From Streptomyces sp. NBC_00285 (lineage in GTDB: Bacteria; Actinomycetota; Actinomycetes; Streptomycetales; Streptomycetaceae): 64,000 nt of DNA. The translations under genes were made by a program, and so were the position numbers. This document shows, one piece after another, positions 52,494 to 60,124 of this stretch. The notes beneath the pieces were generated by a model. It searched no databases, was not told the origin of the DNA, and worked only from the letters and a program-made list of their open reading frames with translations. Location of the stretch: contig NZ_CP108055.1 in assembly GCF_036174265.1 (NCBI RefSeq), positions 9,734,001 through 9,798,000 of the forward strand, in the 5' to 3' direction. The stretch's first letter is position 1; each line of letters opens with the position of its first letter.

Positions 52494-53546
52494 GTGAATA
52501 TGCTCGTACTGGATGATCTGGACCGTGGCCTGATCCACGCGCTGCAGGTGGACGGGCGGGCGCCGTTCACGCTCGTCGCCGACGTGCTCGGCTCCTCCAC
52601 GCAGACCGTGGTGCGCCGCTATCGCCGCCTGTACGCGGAGGGCGGCCTTCGCGTGGTCGCGCTGCCCGCGCCGCGCAGCTCCGGCAGCCACCAGTGGTTC
52701 GTGCGGCTGACCGCCGCGACGCGTTCCGCGCACGACATCGCGGTCGCGCTCGCGCGCCGCCCCGACACCTCGTGGGTACGGCTGACCTCCGGCGGCACTG
52801 AAATCGTGGCGATCATCCACACCACGCCCGCAGGCCCGGACGCCCACGCGTTGCTGCTGCGCGACATCCCGCGCACCGCAGGGATCACCGCGGTCTCCGC
52901 GCACTACCTGCTGCACACCTACTTCGGCGGGCCGACCGCGTGGCGCGGCCGTGTCCACGCCCTCGACGCCGTACAGCAGGCGCGGCTGCGGGCCGAGAGC
53001 GGCGCAGGTCCCGGACCGGACGCCGCTCCCGCGCACGTCACCGCGGTGGCCCGAGGCGAGCAGACGGCAGGATCCGGGCCGGAACCGGAGGCGCCCGTGT
53101 ACCTGCTCACCGACGCCGATCGGCGGCTGCTCGACGCACTGCGCGACGACGCCCGTATCAGCTACGCCGACCTCGCTGCCGCGACCGGCTCGACCGCGCC
53201 CACGGTGGCCCGCAGGCTCACCGAACTGCGTGCGCGCGGCGCGCTGTTCTTCGACGTGGACATCGACCCGGCGCTGCTGGGCATCACCGTCTCAGCGCTG
53301 CTGTGGATGCAGGTGGCGCCATCCCGCCTGGACGATGTCGCCACCGCGCTGGCCGGGCACGAGGAGCTGGCGGTGGTCGCGGCGACGACCGGTCCGACGA
53401 ACCTGGTCGCGCACGCGCTGTGCCGTGATGCTGAGGAACTGCACCACTACCTGACCCGGAAGGTGGCGTTGGACGCGATCACACGGATCGAGACCGCGCC
53501 GGTGCTGCGCACGTACAAGGCCGCTGCCACGTTGCGGACCGGCTGA
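52494..53546 (+). CDS. Double-length Lrp/AsnC-family regulator
   Basis: The 350-residue protein contains two copies of the roughly 150-residue Lrp/AsnC unit. The first has LDDLDRGLIHALQVDGRAPF, the second LTDADRRLLDALRDDARISY, each followed by a helix-turn-helix and a ligand-binding RAM-like domain. They are joined by a 25-residue acidic/Ala linker. Such fused forms act as pseudo-dimers. GTG at 52494 or ATG at 52500 may start it; there is no Shine-Dalgarno, so it may be leaderless. It faces an MFS exporter gene 136 bp away. Confidence 0.88.
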   Translation: MNMLVLDDLDRGLIHALQVDGRAPFTLVADVLGSSTQTVVRRYRRLYAEGGLRVVALPAPRSSGSHQWFVRLTAATRSAHDIAVALARRPDTSWVRLTSGGTEIVAIIHTTPAGPDAHALLLRDIPRTAGITAVSAHYLLHTYFGGPTAWRGRVHALDAVQQARLRAESGAGPGPDAAPAHVTAVARGEQTAGSGPEPEAPVYLLTDADRRLLDALRDDARISYADLAAATGSTAPTVARRLTELRARGALFFDVDIDPALLGITVSALLWMQVAPSRLDDVATALAGHEELAVVAATTGPTNLVAHALCRDAEELHHYLTRKVALDAITRIETAPVLRTYKAAATLRTG

Positions 53547-53758
53547 GCAGGGCCGCACCCGGCGCGGTGGCACCCACGGGTCGGTCGAGTCGCCGAGCAG
53601 GATCGGCAACAGCTGCAAGATCCCGGGCGACTGGGGCGACTGGGGCGAGATCCAGCGAGGGTCCAGCAGCGCTTGTTTCTCGATGCTCTGGGTGGGGTTG
53701 CATCGCGGTTTCGGGGCACTCGACAGACATCGCATCAGACCACGCCTGGAGGTACGTA

Positions 53759-53914
53759 ATGATCGCCCTCGGCATCATCCTGCTTGTCATCGGTTTCCTG
53801 ACCGGCATATCGATCCTGTGGACCCTCGGCATCATCCTCGCCGTGATCGGCGCCGCGTTCTGGATCATGGGGTCCATGGGCCACGCGGTCGCCGGCCGAC
53901 GCCACTATTGGTGA
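53759..53914 (+). CDS. DUF6131-family mini membrane protein
   Basis: The 51-residue protein consists almost entirely of two membrane segments (MIALGIILLVIGFLTGIS and ILWTLGIILAVIGAAFWIMG) and ends in GRRHYW, the hallmark of DUF6131. ATG at 53759 follows GGAGG by 7 bases. The function is unknown. The gene is monocistronic and ends before a hairpin. Confidence 0.88.
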   Translation: MIALGIILLVIGFLTGISILWTLGIILAVIGAAFWIMGSMGHAVAGRRHYW

Positions 53915-54267
53915 CGCAGCAGCCCCCGAACGCCGACGGTGCCAAGACGGCCGTCGCGCTGCTTCCTGCCGTGGGGGCCTCTTCGCAGAGGCCCCCGCAG
54001 CGAAGTCCGGCGGGCGGCCCGGACGCTGTCGCCTTTTCTCGTGGGGCACTGATCATCGGCGGACGGTTGGATCCCGGCTCGATCCGGCACGGACCTCACC
54101 CTGCACGGGACGGTGACCTTCGCGAAGGTGTGGCTGTCGAGCGCCAAGCCCCGCACGTCCCTGAGGTCAACCGGCGCTATGGATCCACCGCACGTACACA
54201 GGAACATCAGCGGTGTTGTCCCGACGCCCGTGACAGCTGCGCAGACAATTGCGCCCTGCGTTACTCC
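53915..54267. other. Spacer downstream of DUF6131
   Basis: This region of about 350 bp between convergent genes contains a terminator hairpin (53973-53996) and no supported gene. Confidence 0.5.
53973..53996 (+). terminator. Terminator of DUF6131 gene
   Basis: GGGGGCCTCT (53973-53982), loop TCGC, AGAGGCCCCC (53987-53996): a perfect 10-bp stem without a T tract. Confidence 0.75.
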
Positions 54268-55035
54268 TCAGAGCGCCGGCAACTGGTCATACGTCCGGAA
54301 TGTGTAGGTGGCGTCGTAGGCCATCAGATTTCCGCTCGATGCCGGCAGACCGAGCCGCCGGTTGAGCGGCGCTGACAGCGGCCCGCAGCCTTCAGCGGTG
54401 GGGGCGGCGAAGGTGTCGTCATACGCCGAGAACTTGATCAGGGGCGGGTCCTGGGAGACCCACTGCGAAGGACCTGATCGCTTCAGCTGGAAGTCGATCG
54501 GCGCGTTCGCCCCGATAGTGCATTCCTTCGCCAGCAGCGGGCTCAACAGCCGGAAGCGCAGACTGAACTGCCCGGTGTAGAAGTCGGACCGGCCACCGTA
54601 CTCCGCCTTGATCGCCAGTCGGAGCTGCCGCGGGTACTCACCTGCCGCGGTGCCGGTCAGTCCGCCCGGAACGGCGGTGGGCGCCGTATGCATCGCACCC
54701 CACACCTGCCCCCTGGCGCCGTCCGGCATCGGCCCCTCGGCATGCGTCATGGTGATCGGGGCGAGAGCTACGGTGACCTTGCCCATCGTCAACTTCGGTT
54801 CCGCGGTGTGCACTTCACATCTCCACCGGACCGGATCGACCCCGGCGGGAAGTGGCGGGCAGTCACTGAAGTCCGCCGCGGGCCGGGCAGCGGCGGTGCC
54901 GGCACTCGATCCGGCGTACGCGGGACCCGCAGTGCACACCCCTGCAAGGCCCGCCAGGGCTGCGGCCCCGGCGAGGGTTACCGCTGCGCGGCGGCCAAGA
55001 GTCGGGCGGGAGACATCCGCTGTGGTGTTCGACAT
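54268..55035 (-). CDS. Secreted protein of unknown function
   Basis: The 255-residue protein begins with GRRAAVTLAGAAALAGLAG, a signal peptide of Sec type with possible Tat character, and a cleavage site near AYAGSS. The mature part has four or more cysteines (DCPP, WRCEV, KECTIG, EGCGP) that could form two disulphides. It lacks recognisable catalytic motifs and I do not recognise a family. It is convergent with the DUF6131 gene. Confidence 0.75.
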   Translation of the reverse strand: MSNTTADVSRPTLGRRAAVTLAGAAALAGLAGVCTAGPAYAGSSAGTAAARPAADFSDCPPLPAGVDPVRWRCEVHTAEPKLTMGKVTVALAPITMTHAEGPMPDGARGQVWGAMHTAPTAVPGGLTGTAAGEYPRQLRLAIKAEYGGRSDFYTGQFSLRFRLLSPLLAKECTIGANAPIDFQLKRSGPSQWVSQDPPLIKFSAYDDTFAAPTAEGCGPLSAPLNRRLGLPASSGNLMAYDATYTFRTYDQLPAL

Positions 55036-55488
55036 GACCAACAGCCTGCTGGCCAGGACCGGCCAACCGCTATCCGTGATGTCCCTGCCCCAACCCCCAT
55101 CCAACCCTGATGGCCCGTCAGGGTGCGCGGTTCAGGCCGGGGCGGCGTTGCTGTGGAGACGGTCCGAACCTGGATGCGGCGACACCGAAGACGCTTCCTT
55201 CGTGGCACAGACCGCGGGCGGTGCACGATTCCCGTACCCGCGGACTCCCGCCGGACGGTTGGTTCCGAGCAGCAGGCCGCCGGCACGCCGAGCCGACTCG
55301 GAGCTCCGTCGCCTGTGTCGGCAGCACGAGGCCCTGCTGGAGTCGCTTCGGTGGCCTCGCCGGGAGCCCGCCGCCGTTCCGCGTTCGGCCGCGAAGGACT
55401 GGGGTGTCACCACGGTGCGAGCGGGCCGGGAACCGGGTTGCGTGGACCACTGCAGGAACGACACGTCGCCACGTCGGAGGGCTGAGCC
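55036..55488. other. Divergent spacer of about 450 bp
   Basis: This lies between the secreted-protein gene and the hydrolase gene. Open frames here have poor codon bias. I see no gene, operator dyad or clear promoter. Confidence 0.4.
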
Positions 55489-56298
55489 ATGACCGCGCCG
55501 ATCCCCGTCTACTTCATCCACGGGCTGTGGCTGCACAGCACCTCCTGGCAGCCGTGGGTCGACCTGTTCCGTCAGGAGGGTTACGAGCCGTCCGCCCCGG
55601 GCTGGCCCGGCGACCCCGACACTGTCGCGGAAGCCCGCGCGAACCCGGAGAGCATCGCCGACCACGGCATCGACGACGTCGTGGAGCACTACGCGGCACT
55701 GATCGCCGAGCTGCCCGCGCCGCCGGTCCTGATCGGCCACTCGTTCGGCGGCATGATCGCGCAGAAGCTGCTCGGCCAGAACCGCGCCGCGGCGGCCGTA
55801 GCGATCGACGCCGCGCAGATCAAGGGAGTCCTGCCGCTGCCCCTGTCGGCGCTCAAGGCGACGCTTCCGGTGTTCCGGAACCCCGCCAACAAGCGTCGTG
55901 CGGTGTCCTTGAGTGCCGAGCAGTTCCGGTTCGCCTTCGGCAACGCGGTCTCGGAGGAGGAATCCGCGGCCTTGTACGAACGCTGGACCATCCCCGCCCC
56001 GGGCAAGCCGCTCTACGAGGCGGCGTCGGCCAACTTCAACCCGCACTCTCCGGCGAAGGTCGCCACCGAGAACTCCGGACGGGGCCCGCTGCTGCTGATC
56101 TCGGGCGGCAAGGACCACACCGTTCCCGAGACCGTCACCCGCGCCACCCTCAAGCAGTACCGGCACTCCGACGCGGTCACCGACATCATCGGCTTTCCCG
56201 ATCGGGGGCACTCCCTGACCATCGACGGGGGCTGGCGTGAAGTCGCCGAAACGGTGCTGACCTGGCTGGGACGGCAGAACCTGGAGGTCGCGCGATGA
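55489..56298 (+). CDS. Alpha/beta hydrolase
   Basis: The 269-residue protein has the oxyanion segment FIHGLW near residue 9, the nucleophile elbow GHSFGG (S85), a late aspartate in SGGKDHTVPE and the catalytic histidine in DRGHSLTI. It belongs to the esterase/lipase-like hydrolases; the substrate is unknown. ATG follows GGAGGG. Its stop overlaps the SDR gene (ATGA), so hydrolase and oxidoreductase may act on the same compound. Confidence 0.9.
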   Translation: MTAPIPVYFIHGLWLHSTSWQPWVDLFRQEGYEPSAPGWPGDPDTVAEARANPESIADHGIDDVVEHYAALIAELPAPPVLIGHSFGGMIAQKLLGQNRAAAAVAIDAAQIKGVLPLPLSALKATLPVFRNPANKRRAVSLSAEQFRFAFGNAVSEEESAALYERWTIPAPGKPLYEAASANFNPHSPAKVATENSGRGPLLLISGGKDHTVPETVTRATLKQYRHSDAVTDIIGFPDRGHSLTIDGGWREVAETVLTWLGRQNLEVAR

Positions 56299-57116
56299 CG
56301 TCGAGCACGTTCCGGCCCTCCGCCTTCGACCTCGGTCTGGCCGGGCGGAGCGCCGTGGTCACCGGCGCGGGGCGCGGGATCGGTCTGGCGGTCGTCGAGG
56401 GCCTCCTCGGAGCCGGCACCCGCGTCGTCGCAGGGTCCAGGAGCCGCACCGATGCCCTCGACTCCCTGGTCAAGGGAGGTGCTGAACTCACCGTCGTGGA
56501 GCTGGACCTGGCCGATCGCGAGGCCCCGGCCGCGCTGGTCGCGGAGGCGGTCGCCGTATACGGCGGCGTCGACGTGCTGGTGAACAACGTCGGCGCGGTC
56601 CGCCCCCGCGTGGACGGCTTCCAGGCCGTGTCCGACGCCGACTGGGAGTGGGCCCTCACCATCAACTTCATGGCCGCCGTGCGGGCCACCCGTGCCGCGC
56701 TGCCCCACCTGATCACGAGCGGCGACGGACGGATCGTCACCGTCTCCTCGGTCAACGCCCGACTGCCCGATCCGCTGGTCATCGACTACAGCGCCGCCAA
56801 AGCGGCCTTGACGAACTTCTGCAAAGCCCTGTCCAAGCAGGTCGGGTCGGAGGGAGTCCGCGTCAACACGGTGAGTCCCGGGCCGGTCGAGACCGCGCTG
56901 TGGAAGGGAGCCGGTGGCGTCGCAGCCACCGTCGGGCAGTCGCTGGGAGTCGATCCGGGCGAGGTGGCCCGCAACGCCGCAGGAGCAGCGGCGACCGGCC
57001 GGTTCACGACCCCGGCCGAGGTCGCCGACGTCGTGCTCTACCTGGCAAGCCGGCGCTCCGGGAACATCACCGGCGCGGACTTCGTGATCGACGGCGGCAT
57101 GATCGACGCCCTCTGA
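56295..57116 (+). CDS. Short-chain dehydrogenase/reductase
   Basis: The 273-residue protein has the cofactor motif TGAGRGIG (23-30), NNVG (97-100) and the active site serine near 152 with Y165 and K169 (YSAAK). It uses NAD(H) or NADP(H) on an alcohol or carbonyl. The C-terminus ends with the usual SGNITGADFVIDGGM. It is coupled to the hydrolase gene and followed by two large LuxR-type regulators that could control the pair. Confidence 0.92.
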   Translation: MTSSTFRPSAFDLGLAGRSAVVTGAGRGIGLAVVEGLLGAGTRVVAGSRSRTDALDSLVKGGAELTVVELDLADREAPAALVAEAVAVYGGVDVLVNNVGAVRPRVDGFQAVSDADWEWALTINFMAAVRATRAALPHLITSGDGRIVTVSSVNARLPDPLVIDYSAAKAALTNFCKALSKQVGSEGVRVNTVSPGPVETALWKGAGGVAATVGQSLGVDPGEVARNAAGAAATGRFTTPAEVADVVLYLASRRSGNITGADFVIDGGMIDAL

Positions 57117-57144
57117 CGTGCGCCTGTGACATAGGCATCCTGAT

Positions 57145-57172
57145 CACCGGCCGGCCTCAGGGCCCGCCGGTG
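57145..57172 (+). terminator. Possible terminator after the SDR gene
   Basis: CACCGGC (57145-57151) pairs with GCCGGTG (57166-57172). After one mismatch the stem continues for four G-C pairs to a TCAG loop. It may separate the hydrolase-SDR pair from the regulator gene. Confidence 0.4.
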
Positions 57173-57322
57173 GACTTCCCGCCCGGTGCTGAGGCTTCAG
57201 CCCCGACCGAAGGAGGGAGCAACCCCGACCCGAATCCTCGTTCCCCTCTCAGATCGTCGGCCGCGGCGCAGTACCCTGACCTTCCAGGCAGACCGCGTGG
57301 GGGCCCGGCTGATGGGGGGACC

Positions 57323-60037
57323 GTGGAACTCGTCGGCCGGGATGATCAGCTGGATCTGTTACGCCGGCTGCTGGCCGAGCCACTGAGCTACGGGAGCGCG
57401 GTGCTCGTCCGCGGCGCGCCCGGCATCGGGAAGACGGCGCTGCTCGCCGCGACCGCCCATGTCGCCGAAGGGCTCGGCTATCAGGTGCTGCGCACCAGTG
57501 GCGTCGAGGCCGAGAGCGAGATCCCTTACGCCGGTCTGCAGCGTGTCCTCCGTCCGTTGGGCGCAGGACGCGCCGGGCTCGCCGCCTCACACCAGCTGGC
57601 TCTGGACACCGCCCTCGGGCACGCCGGGGCCGGTGTCCGCGACATCTTCCTGGTCGCTCTGGCGGTCCTCAACCTCCTGGCCGACGCGGCTGCGGTCGCA
57701 CCGGTGCTGGTCCTGGCCGACGACGTCCAGTGGCTCGACGACGCCACTGCCGACGTCCTGGCCTTCGTGGCGCGCAGAGTCGGCACCGAGCCGGTGGTCA
57801 TGGTGGGAGCGGCCCGGGAGGGATACCGGTCACGGCTGAACTCCGACGAGCTCACCTCCGTGATCCTGGACCCGCTCACGGACGGCCAGGCCACGGAGCT
57901 GCTTGCGGACCGCGCCCCCGACCTGCGTCCCACCGCGCATCGTCGTCTCCTTGCCGAGGCGGCCGGCAACCCGTTGGCACTGACCGAGCTGTCGCGCACA
58001 CTCGGTGCGTCGGCCGATCCGCACATCTCCCAACTGCCCCTCACCGAGCGGCTCGAACGGGCCTTCACCGACCGCCTGGAGACCCTGCCCGACCTCACCA
58101 GAGGTCTGCTGCGGATCGCTGCCCTCAGCGACAGCGGGTCGCTGCCCGAGATCTACCGTGCGACGCGGGAGTTCACGGGTATGGCGGCCGGACCCGATGA
58201 CGTCGACCCGGCAGTGCGCGTTCAGCTCGTCCAAGTCATCGGCACCGAACTGCGGTTCGGGCATCCGCTGATGCGGTCGGCGATCCACCAGACCATGCCC
58301 ACCGGCATCCGCCATGGCGCGCACGCCGCCCTCGCCGCCGTGCTCGACGAAGATCCGGACCGGCAGCTACGTCACCGGGCCGCCGCGGCCGACAAGCCGG
58401 AAGAGTCGGTCGCCGCCGCTTTGGAGGACGCCGCTCACCGGGCCGCACGCCGCGGCGGTATCGCGGCGGCCGTCGCAGCCCTCGAACAGGCCGCCGTGCT
58501 CAGCGAGGACGCCGGCCGCCGGGCGGAACGCCTGTTGCGTGCGGCCGACTTCGCCGTCGAACTCGGTCGCCCCGAGACCGTGACCCGACTGCTGGACCAG
58601 GCGCTCACCGGGCCGCTGTCGCGGCGGCAGCACGCCACCGTGGTCTGGCTGCGCGGCAGCTTCGACGAGGGACTCCACAGCCACGCGTCCGGCGCCGTCT
58701 CCCTGACGGCACTGGCCGAGGAGGTGGCCGCGGAAGACCACGCGCTGGCGCTGCGGATCCTGTGGAGTGCCGCGCAGTTGTGCTTCTGGTCCGACCCCGG
58801 CCCAGGCGGCCGCCGTAAGGTCCTTGAGGCCGCGGAACGGTTGGAGCTGGACGAGCGCGATCCGTGGCGGCTGGCCATCTGCGCCTACGCCGCCCCCATC
58901 GACCGCGGCTCCTTCCTTCTGCACCGCGCCCGACACGTTGAGCCGAAGGAGGGCGACGACGGCCGCACCTACCGCATGCTCAGCACCGCATCACTGCTCG
59001 CCGGAGGCTTCGACCTGGCCCGGGTGTTCTCGGCGGCAGGCGGCGCGCCGCTGCGCGCCCAGGGACGCCTGGGACTGTTGGCCCGTACGGTCGGCGCGGA
59101 CGCGTGGAGCGCCCTGGTGGTCGGCGACCTGGGTGCGGCGATCGCCGCCACCGAGGAGTCACGAAGGCTGGCGCGCGAGACCAGCCAGACGATGATGTAC
59201 GGGCTGATGACCGCCACCGCGGCCAAACTGGCCGCACTGCGCGGCGAGGTGGATTCCGCCCTGAGGCTGGCCGAGGAAGCGGAGGAGATCGGCCTTCCGG
59301 CCGGGGCGCGGCCGGTGTTGGCCACCGCATCGATGGCACGTGGACTGGCCGCGTTGGGCGCCGGACGGTTCGAGGAGGCCTTCGGTCATCTGCGACGGCT
59401 TCACGATCCGGCGGATCCCGCCTTCCAGGTCGCCCTGCGGCTGACCGCAGTGGGTGACCTCGTCGACGCCGCGACCCACTGCGGGCAGCTGGAAGCCGCG
59501 CTTCCGATCGTCATGGAGTTGGAAGAGGTCGCCACGGTGACCACCGCGCCGGTGCTGCACGCCGACCTGCGTCTGGTCCGGGCCCTGCTGGCCGCCGACG
59601 AGGACGCCGACCTCCTCTTCACGGCTGCGCTGGGTGCCGATCTCACTGCCTGGCCGCTGATCAGGGCCCGGACCCACCTGCTCTACGGCGAATGGCTACG
59701 GCGTCGGCGGCGCAGCGTCGAGTCCCGCGACCATCTCCGGGCGGCCCGTGACATGTTCGACGCGCTCGGCGCGATCCCCTGGGGGGAGAGAGCCCGGCAG
59801 GAGCTGCGTGCCTCGGGTGAGACCAGCCGCCGCCGGACCCCGGACGCCCGTGACCAGTTGACCGCCCACGAGCTGCAGATCGTCCGGCTCGCCGCTGACG
59901 GGCTGACCAACCGCGAGATAGGCCAGCGGCTCTACCTGTCGCACCGCACCGTCAGCTCGCATCTGCATCGGATCTTCCCCAAGTTGGGCGTGGTCTCGCG
60001 CACCGAGCTGCGGACCGTGGTCAGCGCACTGCGCTGA
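57323..60037 (+). CDS. LAL-type LuxR transcriptional regulator
   Basis: The 904-residue protein has an N-terminal AAA-like ATPase domain with Walker A GAPGIGKT (31-38) and Walker B-like VLVLADDVQWLDD. A long helical middle region follows, and then a C-terminal LuxR helix-turn-helix (LTAHELQIVRLAADGLTNREIG). These are ATP-dependent activators, often of specialised metabolism. GTG at 57323 follows GGGGGA; the open frame upstream is the SDR gene in another frame. It is followed 87 bp later by a paralogue. Confidence 0.9.
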   Translation: MELVGRDDQLDLLRRLLAEPLSYGSAVLVRGAPGIGKTALLAATAHVAEGLGYQVLRTSGVEAESEIPYAGLQRVLRPLGAGRAGLAASHQLALDTALGHAGAGVRDIFLVALAVLNLLADAAAVAPVLVLADDVQWLDDATADVLAFVARRVGTEPVVMVGAAREGYRSRLNSDELTSVILDPLTDGQATELLADRAPDLRPTAHRRLLAEAAGNPLALTELSRTLGASADPHISQLPLTERLERAFTDRLETLPDLTRGLLRIAALSDSGSLPEIYRATREFTGMAAGPDDVDPAVRVQLVQVIGTELRFGHPLMRSAIHQTMPTGIRHGAHAALAAVLDEDPDRQLRHRAAAADKPEESVAAALEDAAHRAARRGGIAAAVAALEQAAVLSEDAGRRAERLLRAADFAVELGRPETVTRLLDQALTGPLSRRQHATVVWLRGSFDEGLHSHASGAVSLTALAEEVAAEDHALALRILWSAAQLCFWSDPGPGGRRKVLEAAERLELDERDPWRLAICAYAAPIDRGSFLLHRARHVEPKEGDDGRTYRMLSTASLLAGGFDLARVFSAAGGAPLRAQGRLGLLARTVGADAWSALVVGDLGAAIAATEESRRLARETSQTMMYGLMTATAAKLAALRGEVDSALRLAEEAEEIGLPAGARPVLATASMARGLAALGAGRFEEAFGHLRRLHDPADPAFQVALRLTAVGDLVDAATHCGQLEAALPIVMELEEVATVTTAPVLHADLRLVRALLAADEDADLLFTAALGADLTAWPLIRARTHLLYGEWLRRRRRSVESRDHLRAARDMFDALGAIPWGERARQELRASGETSRRRTPDARDQLTAHELQIVRLAADGLTNREIGQRLYLSHRTVSSHLHRIFPKLGVVSRTELRTVVSALR

Positions 60038-60124
60038 CCACCGTCACATGACGCTCGCCGACGTGTGCGCGGCGCTCCTAGCGTTCCCCAGGTAGAGGGC
60101 ATCGACGAGTGGGGGAGCGGTCCC

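Noticed and set aside
53620..53650. Tandem GACTGGGGC units
   Set aside because: There are only two full 9-bp copies, which is unremarkable in GC-rich DNA.
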